Shown piece after piece: positions 1 through 8,133 of a DNA stretch of 64,000 nucleotides. A program made the translations under genes and the position numbers. Origin of the DNA: Hyphomicrobiales bacterium. GTDB lineage: Bacteria; Pseudomonadota; Alphaproteobacteria; Rhizobiales; Ancalomicrobiaceae. Within the stretch, counting starts at the first letter, position 1. The number at the start of each line of letters is the position of its first letter. The notes beneath the pieces are model-generated. The model was not told the origin of the DNA and did not search any database. It worked only from the letters and a program-made list of their open reading frames with translations. The stretch is from NCBI GenBank assembly GCA_021286855.1, contig JAJTBO010000001.1:62001-126000 (forward strand), in the 5' to 3' direction.

Positions 1-265
1 GGCGCTCGCCGGAACCGGCCGCGCCCGCTTCGTGCCGCCGGCCGGGGCCTTCTACCTGTTCTTCGGCGTCGAGGGCGAAGACGACGCCGGCGACCTCGCC
101 CTGCGCCTCGTCGACGAGGCCGGACTGGGGCTCGCCCCGGGCCTCGCCTTCGGCCGCGCCGGCGCGGGATTCCTGCGCCTGTGCTACGCCCGCGGACCCG
201 ACAGCATGCGCGAGGCGAGCCGGCGTCTCGCCGACTGGCTCTCGGCGCGTCCGCTTCGGGCTTGA
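1..265 (+). CDS. C-terminal part of a PLP-dependent class I/II aminotransferase (5' end outside window)
   Basis: Open from the window edge (reading frame from base 2) to a TGA at 263-265, so only about 87 C-terminal residues are present. The segment contains the small-domain pattern of fold-type I aminotransferases: a G-x-F-Y-L-F strand, a helix, then 'GLAPGLAFG', a conserved Arg in 'FLRLCYA' that would hold the substrate alpha-carboxylate, and a closing amphipathic helix. The PLP lysine lies upstream of the window, so the substrate cannot be told. It ends about 100 bp before fixL and is probably a separate transcription unit. The class assignment is fairly safe; the exact enzyme is unknown. 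Confidence 0.7.
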   Translation, partial: ALAGTGRARFVPPAGAFYLFFGVEGEDDAGDLALRLVDEAGLGLAPGLAFGRAGAGFLRLCYARGPDSMREASRRLADWLSARPLRA

Positions 266-368
266 GAATCGCGACAATTCCGTCTGATATGTGTAGATCT
301 TCGGATGTCCGGGGAGCGGGCGGGCCGTCGCGGCCCGTTCGCAGGTATCGCGTGGGGAGCCGTCGCTC

Positions 369-1508
369 GTGTCAGTTCAGTCGCCGACCGTCTCGGAGGC
401 GCGTCTTCTCTCGGTCCTCGACACCGCCGTCGACGGCATCGTCGTCATCGACGAGCGCGGCCGCATCATGGTGTTCAACAAGGCCTGCGAGGAGCTCTTC
501 GGCCGCACCGCGGCGGAAGTGACCGGCCTCGGCATCGCCGTCCTGATGCCGCCGGAATTCTCCGATCATCACGACGCCTGGGTGAACCACTATCTGCGCA
601 CCGGCGAGAAGAAGATCATCGGCATCGGCCGCGAGGTGCGCGGCCGTCACGCCGACGGCACGGTGTTTCCGATCGAACTGTCGGTCGGCGAATGCCGCAC
701 CCCCGAAGGGCGTCAATTCATCGGCATCATCCGCGACCTGCGCTCCCGCAAGGCGGTCGAGCAGCGGCTCAACCAACTCCAGGCGCAGCTCGTCCAGATG
801 GCCCGCGTCAACGCCATGGACGAAATGGGCGCGGCCATCGCCCATGAGCTCAATCAGCCGTTGACCGCGGTGATGCTCTATCTCCAGGCGCTTTCGCGCA
901 AGCTGAAGCTCGGCGAGGAGGAGGGCGCGATCGACGCCTCGCTCGTCGAGATCGTCGCCAAGACGGTGCGCGAGGCCGAGCGCGCCGGCGCGATCATCCA
1001 GAAGATGCGCCACTTCGTCGAGAAGCGTGAACCCGATCGACAGGCCGTCGACGTCGGCAAGCTGGTCGACGAGGCGCTCGAGCTGACCCTGCTCGGCCAC
1101 GACGGCGCCGGCATCGAGGTGGTGCGCGACCTCGCGGACCATCTGCCGCTGCTCGACGTCGATCCGGTGCAGATCCAGCAGGTCCTGATCAACCTGATCC
1201 GCAACGGCATCGAGGCGGTGCGGGGACGCGACGATCGCTGGATCCGCATCGCGGCGCGCGTCGACGACGGTCGTCTGCTGTTCGAAGTGGAAGACAGCGG
1301 CGACGGCATCCCCAAGGAGAAGGTGCGCGATCTGTTCAAGGCCTTTGCGACGTCGAAGAAGCAGGGTCTCGGACTCGGGCTTGCGATTTCGCGTTCGATC
1401 GCTCAGAACCACGGTGGCGACCTGCTCGTCGAGCCGGGCGGGGCAGGGCGTGGCGCGACCTTCGTGCTGTCGCTGCCGCTCGAGACGGCCGATCCGCGGA
1501 CCGAATGA
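369..1508 (+). CDS. fixL: Oxygen-sensing PAS-heme histidine kinase FixL
   Basis: 379 residues, GTG start with 'GGGGA' about 10 bases ahead. A single PAS domain (about 12-125) carries the FixL heme pocket: by alignment to remembered Bradyrhizobium FixL, the heme-ligand His200 matches His68 and the signalling Arg220 matches Arg88 in 'IIGIGR' (same spacing of 20). Arg206 of that protein is His74 here. A coiled linker leads to the dimerization helix with phospho-acceptor His159 in 'AHELNQPL', then the N box, the G1 box 'DSGDGI' and the G2 box 'GLGLGLAIS'. There is no membrane segment, so this is the soluble Bradyrhizobium-like type. fixJ follows after 55 bp. The family role is to autophosphorylate when oxygen leaves the heme and pass the phosphate to FixJ. 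Confidence 0.93.
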   Translation: MSVQSPTVSEARLLSVLDTAVDGIVVIDERGRIMVFNKACEELFGRTAAEVTGLGIAVLMPPEFSDHHDAWVNHYLRTGEKKIIGIGREVRGRHADGTVFPIELSVGECRTPEGRQFIGIIRDLRSRKAVEQRLNQLQAQLVQMARVNAMDEMGAAIAHELNQPLTAVMLYLQALSRKLKLGEEEGAIDASLVEIVAKTVREAERAGAIIQKMRHFVEKREPDRQAVDVGKLVDEALELTLLGHDGAGIEVVRDLADHLPLLDVDPVQIQQVLINLIRNGIEAVRGRDDRWIRIAARVDDGRLLFEVEDSGDGIPKEKVRDLFKAFATSKKQGLGLGLAISRSIAQNHGGDLLVEPGGAGRGATFVLSLPLETADPRTE

Positions 1509-1563
1509 GGAAGACGACGTCGCCGCCCACGCGCGGCGTCGCGGAGTGTAGCGAGGGTAAGAC

Positions 1564-2196
1564 ATGATGGGTCGCACGCAGAAGACCGAGCAGACGATCT
1601 ACGTCGTCGACGACGAGCCTGCCGTCCGCGACGCGCTCGCGGTGGTCTTCGAGATGGAAGGCTTCGCCGTCACCGGCTTCGAATCCGGCGACGCCTTCCT
1701 CGAGGCGGCCAAGTCTCACCCGCCGGCCTGCGTCTTCCTCGACGTCCACATGCCCGGCCGCTCCGGCCTGGACATCCTGAAGGCGCTCAACGCCGATCAC
1801 TATCCGGTTCCGATCTTCATCATCTCCGGTCAGGGCGACATCCCGATGGCGGTGACGGCGATCAAGTACGGCGCCTTCGACTTCATCGAGAAGCCCTTCG
1901 ACGCCGGCCAGATCGTCGACCGCGTCCGCGAGGCGCTCGCCGCCCAGGCCCGTCGCGCCGACGGCGAGACCCATCAGGGCATGCCGGCCGACTTCCCCGG
2001 TCACGATCTGCTCACGCCGCGCGAGCTCGAAGTGCTCGGCCAGATCACCGCCGGCGCCTCCAACAAGGAGGCCGGCCGCCATCTCGGCATTTCGCCCCGC
2101 ACCATCGAGGTGCATCGCGCCCGCATCATGGAGAAGCTCGGCGCCCGCAACGCCGCCGATCTCGTCCGCATCGTCCTGACCGGCGAGCACGGGTGA
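1564..2196 (+). CDS. fixJ: Two-component response regulator FixJ (receiver plus LuxR-type HTH)
   Basis: 210 residues with a purine-rich RBS ahead of ATGATG; the second ATG (1567) is an equally possible start. The receiver domain (about 11-125) has the acidic pair Asp16/Asp17, phospho-acceptor Asp60 in 'VFLDVHMPG', and Lys110 in 'FIEKPFD', all as in FixJ. The C-terminal LuxR/GerE helix-turn-helix (about 145-205) includes 'LTPRELEVL' and 'SNKEAGRHLGISPRTIEVH'. It lies directly downstream of fixL and would be phosphorylated by it. The likely target in this window is the fixK promoter, which has a FixJ-like site at 2726-2739. Confidence 0.94.
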   Translation: MMGRTQKTEQTIYVVDDEPAVRDALAVVFEMEGFAVTGFESGDAFLEAAKSHPPACVFLDVHMPGRSGLDILKALNADHYPVPIFIISGQGDIPMAVTAIKYGAFDFIEKPFDAGQIVDRVREALAAQARRADGETHQGMPADFPGHDLLTPRELEVLGQITAGASNKEAGRHLGISPRTIEVHRARIMEKLGARNAADLVRIVLTGEHG

Positions 2197-2313
2197 GGAG
2201 CGCCGGCCTCGGCCGGCGATGACGTCTTCTCGAGCGGCCTCCTCGCAACACTACGGATGCCGCGCCCGCCCGTTTCGGCCCACATTGGTCGAACCACGTG
2301 GCGAGGAAGCTCC

Positions 2314-2691
2314 ATGACGGAAGAACCGCCGGCGGCGCGCCTCGCGCCCCCGGGAACTGTCCATATCGTCGAAGACGACCCCGGCGTGTCCGACAGCCTG
2401 CGCTTTCTGCTGCAGGCGCTCGGCCACGACGTCGTGTCGCATCCCGACGCCGAGAGTTTCTTCGAATGTCCGCCGCCGGGCGAAGACGACGTGGTGATCG
2501 TCGATCTCGGCCTGCCCGGCATCGGCGGAGCGCAGGTGATCCGTTGGCTGCAGCGGTTGACGCCGCGCCCGCGCATCGTCGCCATCTCCGGCCAGGCGCA
2601 GAAGGTCATCGAAGACGAATTGCGCGGTCTGCCGCTGGTTCGGCTGCTGCGCAAGCCGCTGTCGGGCGACACGCTGGTCGCGGTGCTGTGA
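2314..2691 (+). CDS. Stand-alone receiver-domain protein between fixJ and fixK
   Basis: 125 residues from the ATG at 2314, chosen because 'GAGGAAG' sits 6 bases ahead; an in-frame ATG at 2257 has no such site. The whole protein is one CheY-like receiver: acidic pair Asp21/Asp22, phospho-acceptor Asp64 in 'VIVDLGLPG', switch Ser92 and Lys114 in 'LLRKPLSG'. There is no output domain. All phosphorylation residues are present, so it should be able to take phosphate. Its place inside the fixLJ-fixK locus suggests it tunes this cascade, for example as a phosphate sink or as a FixT-like inhibitor of FixL. That role is inferred from position only; FixT itself is not recognisably homologous here. Confidence 0.85.
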   Translation: MTEEPPAARLAPPGTVHIVEDDPGVSDSLRFLLQALGHDVVSHPDAESFFECPPPGEDDVVIVDLGLPGIGGAQVIRWLQRLTPRPRIVAISGQAQKVIEDELRGLPLVRLLRKPLSGDTLVAVL

Positions 2692-2725
2692 GCGCCGCGC
2701 TGCGTCGCCGTTTAGGCCCTTCGAC

Positions 2726-2739
2726 GTAAGTAGGGCACC
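2726..2739 (+). promoter_or_regulatory. FixJ-like binding site upstream of fixK
   Basis: The sequence GTAAGTAGGGCACC resembles the FixJ site as I recall it from rhizobial fixK promoters (GTA-N-GTA followed by a T/C-rich stretch). The first eight bases fit well; the following TTTCC part is poorly kept. It starts about 240 bp upstream of the fixK ATG, leaving room for a promoter and a leader of more than 150 nt. Confidence 0.5.
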
Positions 2740-2966
2740 GGGATTGTGAAGGCCCAGCCTTCTTTCTAGCTTTTTTACCGTCGAGGACCGCGATCCTCGC
2801 GTCCCTGCGACCCCGGAGACGGGCCGGCGTCGCACCATGAGGGCGAGGAGAGATGGCGGACGTCGAACGGATGGGGCGCCCCGCGGCGCCCCCGGATCGA
2901 GAGCCCACGGACGACCGGCACGGTTTCTGTGACGGGTGGGAGTCGATCGACGAGGAGGGACGAGAC

Positions 2967-3671
2967 ATGGCCTATTCCGATCGCGCCTTCGGCAACGCCG
3001 GCGCACTGCCTCAGACCACCGGCGCCGACGCCGCGTGGTCGACCTTCGCCCGCTCGCAGCGGGTCAAGACCCAGCGCCTCGCCGAGCACGACGCCGTCTT
3101 CTACGAAGGCGATCCGGCCGATCGCGTCTACGAACTGATCGAAGGCGCGGTGATGCTGTTCAAGCTGCTGCCCGACGGCCGCCGTCAGGTGGTCGAGGTG
3201 GTCGCGCCCAACGCCCTGTTCGGCATCGTCGCCGGCGCGCTCTACGACTGCAACGCCGAGACCCTGACGCCGAGCGTGGTGCGCATTCTCGACCGCCGCG
3301 AACTCGAGGCCTCGAACGAATACCAGGGTCACGTCGCCGAATGCCTGCGCGAGCAGATCGAGCGCCTGCACGACCACGCCGTCCTGCTCGGCCGCAAGTC
3401 GGCTTTCGAGCGAGTGGCGAGCTTCCTGATGCGCTTCGTGCCGAAGCGCGGCGTGCCCGGCTGCCTCGGCCCGCAGAACGGCAAGGACGAGCAGGTCATC
3501 GAACTGACCATGACGCGTCAGGAGATCGCCGACTATCTCGGCCTCACCATCGAGACGGTGAGCCGCGTCATCTCCGATCTGAAACGCCGCGGCCTGCTGT
3601 CGATCGAGCGTCAGGACCGCATCCGCCTGACCGACGTCTGCGGCATCTGCCGGCTGACCGGCGCGCACTGA
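2967..3671 (+). CDS. fixK: FixK-type CRP/FNR family transcription activator
   Basis: 234 residues from the ATG at 2967, preceded by a strong 'AGGAGGG'; a longer in-frame start at 2853 lacks this. There is an N-terminal cyclic-nucleotide-fold domain (about 30-140), a dimer helix, and a C-terminal HTH. The recognition helix contains 'ETVSR', the E--SR signature of FNR/FixK proteins that bind TTGA-N6-TCAA. No cysteines occur before the HTH region that could form the FNR iron-sulfur cluster, so this is the FixK class, which is controlled through its transcription by FixJ. A cysteine pair (CGIC) lies near the C-terminus. Candidate targets in the window are hemN and hemA, which both have matching boxes. 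Confidence 0.92.
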   Translation: MAYSDRAFGNAGALPQTTGADAAWSTFARSQRVKTQRLAEHDAVFYEGDPADRVYELIEGAVMLFKLLPDGRRQVVEVVAPNALFGIVAGALYDCNAETLTPSVVRILDRRELEASNEYQGHVAECLREQIERLHDHAVLLGRKSAFERVASFLMRFVPKRGVPGCLGPQNGKDEQVIELTMTRQEIADYLGLTIETVSRVISDLKRRGLLSIERQDRIRLTDVCGICRLTGAH

Positions 3672-3693
3672 GCGAACCGACGCGCTTCGAACG

Positions 3694-3725
3694 AGACCCG
3701 CGAGGCAGGCGCCGCGCGGGTCTTT
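3694..3725 (+). terminator. Probable rho-independent terminator after fixK
   Basis: Inverted repeat AGACCCGCG ... CGCGGGTCT (9 bp stem, 12-base loop) followed by a short T run, 23 bp after the fixK stop. Confidence 0.55.
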
Positions 3726-3778
3726 GCACATCGGCGCGGCGCGGCTAGGTTCGACCGGTCCCACGATCGGAGCGTCCC

Positions 3779-4255
3779 TTGGCCGCCACCCCCGCCACCA
3801 CCTTCCTGAAGGCGAAGAAGATCGCCTTCGAACTCCTCGAATACGCCCACGACCCGCGCGCCGAAGCCTATGGCCTCGAGGCGGCGGAGAAGCTCGGCCT
3901 AGATCCGGCAAGCGTCTTCAAGACTTTGGTGGTCTGCGATGGGGGAAAGGCGCACGCCCTCGCCCTGGTGCCGGTCGCCCGCAAGCTCGGTCTGCCGCTG
4001 GTCGCCCGCGCCCTCGGCTGGAAGCGCGCCGAGATGGGCGACAAGGCCGACGCCCAACGCCTCACCGGCTACGTGCTCGGCGGCATCTCGCCCTTCGGGA
4101 CGAAACGCCCCCTGCCGGTCGCCGTCGACGAGATGTTGCTGACGCCGGAGAAGGTCCATGTCTCCGGCGGGCGCCGTGGCTTGGAGATCCGCATCGCGCC
4201 CACCGATCTCGTCGCCGTCCTCGCCGCTGTCGCCGCGCCGATCGCCGTCGACTGA
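3779..4255 (+). CDS. ybaK: Cys-tRNA(Pro)/Cys-tRNA(Cys) deacylase YbaK
   Basis: 158 residues with a TTG start at 3779; no better start is present in frame. It is a single YbaK/ProRS-associated editing domain and includes the typical 'DPASVFKTLVV', 'YVLGGISPFGTK' and 'VHVSGGRRGLEIRI' motifs. The family hydrolyses cysteine wrongly attached to tRNA-Pro in the cytosol. Length is normal for the family. It sits between fixK and the oppositely oriented hemN with no clear functional link, and is probably its own unit. Confidence 0.88.
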   Translation: MAATPATTFLKAKKIAFELLEYAHDPRAEAYGLEAAEKLGLDPASVFKTLVVCDGGKAHALALVPVARKLGLPLVARALGWKRAEMGDKADAQRLTGYVLGGISPFGTKRPLPVAVDEMLLTPEKVHVSGGRRGLEIRIAPTDLVAVLAAVAAPIAVD

Positions 4256-4267
4256 ACCTCGCCCGAC

Positions 4268-4306
4268 GAAAACGAAACGGCCGGCGCCCGCGAGGGATCC
4301 GGCCGT
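4268..4306 (-). terminator. Probable terminator for hemN
   Basis: Inverted repeat ACGGCCGG ... CCGGCCGT (4277-4306); read on the minus strand it is followed by a T-rich stretch (TTTCGTTTTCG). It lies between the convergent ybaK and hemN stop codons. Confidence 0.5.
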
Positions 4307-4333
4307 CGTCGTCGAAACCGAGGCGGAGAGGCG

Positions 4334-5686
4334 TCACACCGCCACGGAATGCCGCGCCGCCGCCCGCGCCAGATAGACGTCGAAGGCCGCCGCGACGATC
4401 CGAACCAGCGGCCGGCCGAACTCGCCGACCGTCAGCCGGTGTCCCTCGATCGTCACCAGACCGTCTCGCGCCGGCTCCTCGAGCCGGGCGAAGGCGTCGG
4501 CGACCGCGTCGACGGTGGTCCCGTGCGCGGCGCAGACGGCGTCGAGATCGACGGCGTAGTCGCACATGATCTTCTCGATGATCGCGGCGCGCAGCCGGTC
4601 GTCGGCGTCGAGCGCCTTGCCCTTGGCGATCGGCAGCGCGCCCTTCTCGATCGCCCTGCGCCACCGCCCGATGTCCGGATCGTTCTGGGCGAAGCCGAAG
4701 GCCGATTGTCCGATCGAGGACGCGCCGAAGCCGATCAGCGTGTCGCAGGCGTCGGTGGTGTAGCCCTGGAAGTTGCGGTGCAGGTCGCCCGACTTGGCCG
4801 CCACCGCCATGTCGTCCTCCGGACGGGCGAAGTGGTCGAGCCCGATCGCCTCGTAGCCGAATTCGGCCAGCGCCGCCCGGGCCGTGCGCTCGAGCGCGAT
4901 CCGCTCGGTCGCCCCCGGCAGCGCCGCCTCGTCGATCAGCCGCTGATGCTTCTTGAACCACGGCACGTGGGCGTAGCCGAACAACGCGATTCGCGACGGC
5001 GCAAAGTCGTGCGCCAGCTCCACGGTGCGCCGGATCGTCGCCGCGTTCTGGTGCGGCAGGCCGTACATCAGGTCGAAGTTGATCGCCGAGATGCCGGCCC
5101 CCCGCAGCGCCTCGACCGCCGCGGTCACCGTCTCGATCGGCTGGATCCGCCCGATCGCCGCCTGCACGGTCTCGTCGAAGTCCTGCACGCCGAGGCTGGC
5201 CCGGGTCACCCCGGCCTCCGCCAGCGCCGCCGCCAGCTCGGGCGTGACGGTGCGCGGATCGAGCTCCATCGCGTGTTCCGCCGTCGGCAGGATCTCGAAG
5301 GCCTCGCGCAGCGCCGTCACGACGGCTCGGAACGACGGGACCGGCAACAGGCTCGGCGTGCCGCCGCCCCAATGGATGTGGCCGACCGGCAGACGCCGCC
5401 CGATCGCCGCCCGCACGAGGCGGATCTCCGCGACCAGCCCTTCGGCGTAGTCGATCACCGGATCGTCCTTCAGCGCCGCCTTGGTGTGACAGCCGCAGTA
5501 GTGGCAGATCGCCCGGCAGTAGGGCACGTGAAGATAGAGCGAAACCGGCGCGTCGCCGGGAAGCGCCTCGAGCCAGGAGCCGTAGAGCGCGCCGTCGACG
5601 CCGTCGCCGAAGTGCGGCGCGGTCGGATAGCTGGTGTAGCGCGGCACGCTGCGCGTCGCATATTTCAGTTCGATCGTGTTCGACAT
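4334..5686 (-). CDS. hemN: Oxygen-independent coproporphyrinogen III dehydrogenase HemN
   Basis: 450 residues from the ATG at 5686; an in-frame ATG four codons earlier (5698) is possible, but homologs as I remember them begin near this point. It is a radical SAM enzyme: the cluster ligands Cys57, Cys61 and Cys64 (C-x3-C-x2-C, followed by Cys66) are in 'YCRAICHYCGCH', and the SAM-binding 'GGGTPS' follows. A HemN C-terminal domain is present. It converts coproporphyrinogen III to protoporphyrinogen IX without oxygen, supplying heme under microoxic conditions. A FixK/FNR box lies just upstream, which agrees with known FixK/FnrL control of hemN in related bacteria. Stands alone, convergent with ybaK. 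Confidence 0.94.
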   Translation of the reverse strand: MSNTIELKYATRSVPRYTSYPTAPHFGDGVDGALYGSWLEALPGDAPVSLYLHVPYCRAICHYCGCHTKAALKDDPVIDYAEGLVAEIRLVRAAIGRRLPVGHIHWGGGTPSLLPVPSFRAVVTALREAFEILPTAEHAMELDPRTVTPELAAALAEAGVTRASLGVQDFDETVQAAIGRIQPIETVTAAVEALRGAGISAINFDLMYGLPHQNAATIRRTVELAHDFAPSRIALFGYAHVPWFKKHQRLIDEAALPGATERIALERTARAALAEFGYEAIGLDHFARPEDDMAVAAKSGDLHRNFQGYTTDACDTLIGFGASSIGQSAFGFAQNDPDIGRWRRAIEKGALPIAKGKALDADDRLRAAIIEKIMCDYAVDLDAVCAAHGTTVDAVADAFARLEEPARDGLVTIEGHRLTVGEFGRPLVRIVAAAFDVYLARAAARHSVAV

Positions 5687-5721
5687 GGGCGCCACCATGG
5701 CGGTTCGGTCCTCGCGCGGCC

Positions 5722-5735
5722 TTGACCCGGATCAA
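5722..5735 (-). promoter_or_regulatory. FixK/FNR box upstream of hemN
   Basis: TTGACCCGGATCAA fits TTGAT-N4-ATCAA with one change. It is 36 bp from the chosen hemN start and 729 bp from ccoN on the other side, so hemN is the natural target. Confidence 0.75.
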
Positions 5736-6464
5736 CTCCGGCGGACGAAGTGAAAGATCGTTCCGCCCCGGCCGAGGCCGGGCGGGCCGATCCGACGATG
5801 GACCCGATTCGCCGATCGCCCGCCGCCGCCGACCCGGCGGCGCGTCGTCGCGACCTCGAGCGGACATGCCTCGACATGCCCGTACCGGCCCCTCCGATTC
5901 CGTCGCTTTTCCGAGACGACCCACTCCGTCGCCGAAAGAGGGGATCTCCTCCGACGTCTCGAAGCCGTCACGAGTCCGTCACGGATCGGCGACCGCATCC
6001 ACTCTATTCCGCCCGCATCGCTTTGGAAACCGTGGCTTTCCGGATTCCGGTGGCGACGTGTCGCGTTTCCCGGACGTCATTCCGGATTGCGGCCGGGCGT
6101 CGCGAGGGCTAAGGGATTGAACGTTAGGCTGTAGGTATTTCGACCGTCTGCTGAGGGGGGCCGCCCGCGGGTATTCTGCGCTCCGCGTCCGGTCTCTCGA
6201 TCGCGATCGTCCCTGCGGCCCATGCGGGTTCCGGTCTTTCGGCCGGGGCCGGAGTCGCCGGGAAGAGGTCGATCTCAGGGTCGGACCGATACCCGATCGG
6301 CGCGTCGACGCCGCTCACCGGGGGGGTTCTCGGTGAACGTCGTAGGCACGCCGAGGAAAGAGGCGGACGGCCGTCGCGGGCGTCACGGGAGCGGAGCGAT
6401 CTGCGAACGGGGCGACGGGGCGGGCCGTCCGGGGGCGTATCGAACATAAGAAACGGGGCGAACG
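5736..6464. other. Long intergenic region between hemN and ccoN
   Basis: About 730 bp without a convincing gene. The small open frames here have no recognisable protein pattern and no RBS. Visible elements: a direct repeat TTCCGGATT about 40 bp apart (near 6039 and 6080), a short inverted repeat GGAAA-N7-TTTCC at 6025-6041, and a less GC-rich patch at 6112-6145 with a FixJ-like motif. No second TTGA-N6-TCAA box is present. The long leader before ccoN could hold an RNA element, but I see no clear structure. Confidence 0.5.
6131..6145 (+). promoter_or_regulatory. Possible FixJ-like site upstream of ccoN (weak)
   Basis: GTAGGTATTTCGACC shares the GTA-N-GTA start with the site before fixK and keeps a TTTC, but one base out of register. 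It is about 320 bp upstream of ccoN, a distance comparable to the site before fixK. It is tentative. Confidence 0.25.
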
Positions 6465-8120
6465 ATGGCTCGAGCAGTCGAGACAAAGTCATTCACGCTC
6501 GAGGAGATGGGATATTCCGTCTTTCTCGCGCTTCTCGCCGTCGTCTGCGTGATCCTCGCCGGAAAGGCGTGGGATTGGCAGCTCGCGGTCCACGCCACCG
6601 TCGGCGCGATCTTCGCGGCGGCCGGCATCTTCCTGATCATCAAGGGCTATCAGTCTCGCCTCGCCAATCCGGCGCAGGAGATCGACGGTAAGCCCAACTA
6701 CAACATGGGCCCGGTGAAGTTCGCGGCGATCGCCGCGATGTTCTGGGGCGTGGCGGGCTTCCTGGTCGGCGTCTACATCGCCTCCGAACTGGCCTTCCCC
6801 TTCCTCAACTTCGACCTGCCGTTCCTGAACTTCGGCCGTCTGCGGCCGCTGCACACCTCGGCGGTGATCTTCGCCTTCGGCGGCAACGCGCTTCTGGCGA
6901 CGTCGTTCTACGTGGTGCAGCGCACCTCGCAGGCGCGCATGCCCGGCATCGTGACGCCCTGGTTCGTCATGCTCGGCTACAACGCCTTCATCGTGATCGC
7001 CGGCACCGGCTACCTGATGGGCGTCACCCAGTCGAAGGAATATGCCGAGCCGGAATGGTACGCCGACCTCTGGCTGACCGTCGTCTGGGTCGTCTATCTC
7101 CTCGCCTTCCTCGGCACCCTGTGGAAGCGTAAGGAGAGCCACATCTACGTGGCCAACTGGTTCTACCTGTCCTTCATCGTCACCGTCGCGATGCTGCATC
7201 TCGGCAACAACGTGTCGGTTCCGGTCTCCATCTACTCCGTCAAGTCGGTGCAGGCCTTCTCGGGCGTGCAGGACGCGATGGTGCAGTGGTGGTACGGCCA
7301 CAACGCGGTCGGCTTCTTCCTGACCGCCGCCTTCCTCGGCATCATGTATTACTTCGTGCCGAAGCGGGCCGAGCGTCCGGTCTACTCGTATCGTCTGTCG
7401 ATCGTGCACTTCTGGGCGCTGATCTTCATCTACATCTGGGCCGGTCCGCATCACCTCCACTACACCGCGCTGCCCGAATGGGCCGGCACGCTGGGCATGA
7501 CCTTCTCGGTCATCCTGTGGATGCCCTCCTGGGGCGGCATGATCAACGGCCTGATGACGCTGTCCGGCGCCTGGGACAAGCTGCGCACCGACCCGGTCCT
7601 GCGCATGCTCGTCGTCTCCGTCGCCTTCTACGGCATGTCGACCTTCGAAGGCCCGCTCATGTCGATCAAGGCGGTCAACGGCCTGTCGCACTACACCGAC
7701 TGGACCGTCGGTCACGTGCATTCCGGCGCGCTCGGCTGGGTCGGCTTCGTCTCCTTCGGCGCTCTCTACTGCCTCTTCCCGTGGCTGTGGAACAAGAAGG
7801 GCGTGTACTCCCTGAAGCTGGTCAGCTGGCACTTCTGGACCGCCACCATCGGCATCGTGTTCTACATCTGCGCCATGTGGGTGTCGGGCATCATGCAGGG
7901 CCTGATGTGGCGCGCCTACGACAAGCTCGGCTTCCTCGAGTACTCGTTCATCGAGACCGTCGCGGCCATGCACCCCTACTACGCGATCCGCGCTCTCGGC
8001 GGCGGCCTGTTCCTCGTCGGTTCGCTGATCATGGTCTACAACCTGTACATGACCGTGGTTCATGGTGAAGACGCCGAAGGCGTCGCCGCCGGCTCCCCGG
8101 CTCTGGCTCCGGCCGAGTGA
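6465..8120 (+). CDS. ccoN: cbb3-type cytochrome c oxidase subunit I (FixN/CcoN)
   Basis: 551 residues, about 12-14 membrane segments. This is the heme-copper catalytic subunit of the high-affinity cbb3 oxidase of the inner membrane. Conserved histidines for the low-spin heme, CuB and heme b3 are visible in '[10 protein letters not shown]', '[11 protein letters not shown]', '[12 protein letters not shown]' and '[12 protein letters not shown]'. It reduces oxygen to water and pumps protons at low oxygen. First gene of a compact ccoNOQP operon; ccoO starts 13 bp after its stop. An N-terminal extra membrane helix (about 15-35) precedes the core, giving a length slightly above the usual. No FixK box is found close by, unlike related operons. 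Confidence 0.97.
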   Translation: MARAVETKSFTLEEMGYSVFLALLAVVCVILAGKAWDWQLAVHATVGAIFAAAGIFLIIKGYQSRLANPAQEIDGKPNYNMGPVKFAAIAAMFWGVAGFLVGVYIASELAFPFLNFDLPFLNFGRLRPLHTSAVIFAFGGNALLATSFYVVQRTSQARMPGIVTPWFVMLGYNAFIVIAGTGYLMGVTQSKEYAEPEWYADLWLTVVWVVYLLAFLGTLWKRKESHIYVANWFYLSFIVTVAMLHLGNNVSVPVSIYSVKSVQAFSGVQDAMVQWWYGHNAVGFFLTAAFLGIMYYFVPKRAERPVYSYRLSIVHFWALIFIYIWAGPHHLHYTALPEWAGTLGMTFSVILWMPSWGGMINGLMTLSGAWDKLRTDPVLRMLVVSVAFYGMSTFEGPLMSIKAVNGLSHYTDWTVGHVHSGALGWVGFVSFGALYCLFPWLWNKKGVYSLKLVSWHFWTATIGIVFYICAMWVSGIMQGLMWRAYDKLGFLEYSFIETVAAMHPYYAIRALGGGLFLVGSLIMVYNLYMTVVHGEDAEGVAAGSPALAPAE

Positions 8121-8133
8121 GGAGAAACGATCC

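Noticed and set aside
5750-6112. A 120-codon frame between hemN and ccoN
   Set aside because: No RBS, Arg/Pro/Ser-rich composition and no recognisable pattern.
6116-6129. TTGAACGTTAGGCT as a FixK box for ccoN
   Set aside because: Only the left half-site is present; the right half (AGGCT) does not match ATCAA.
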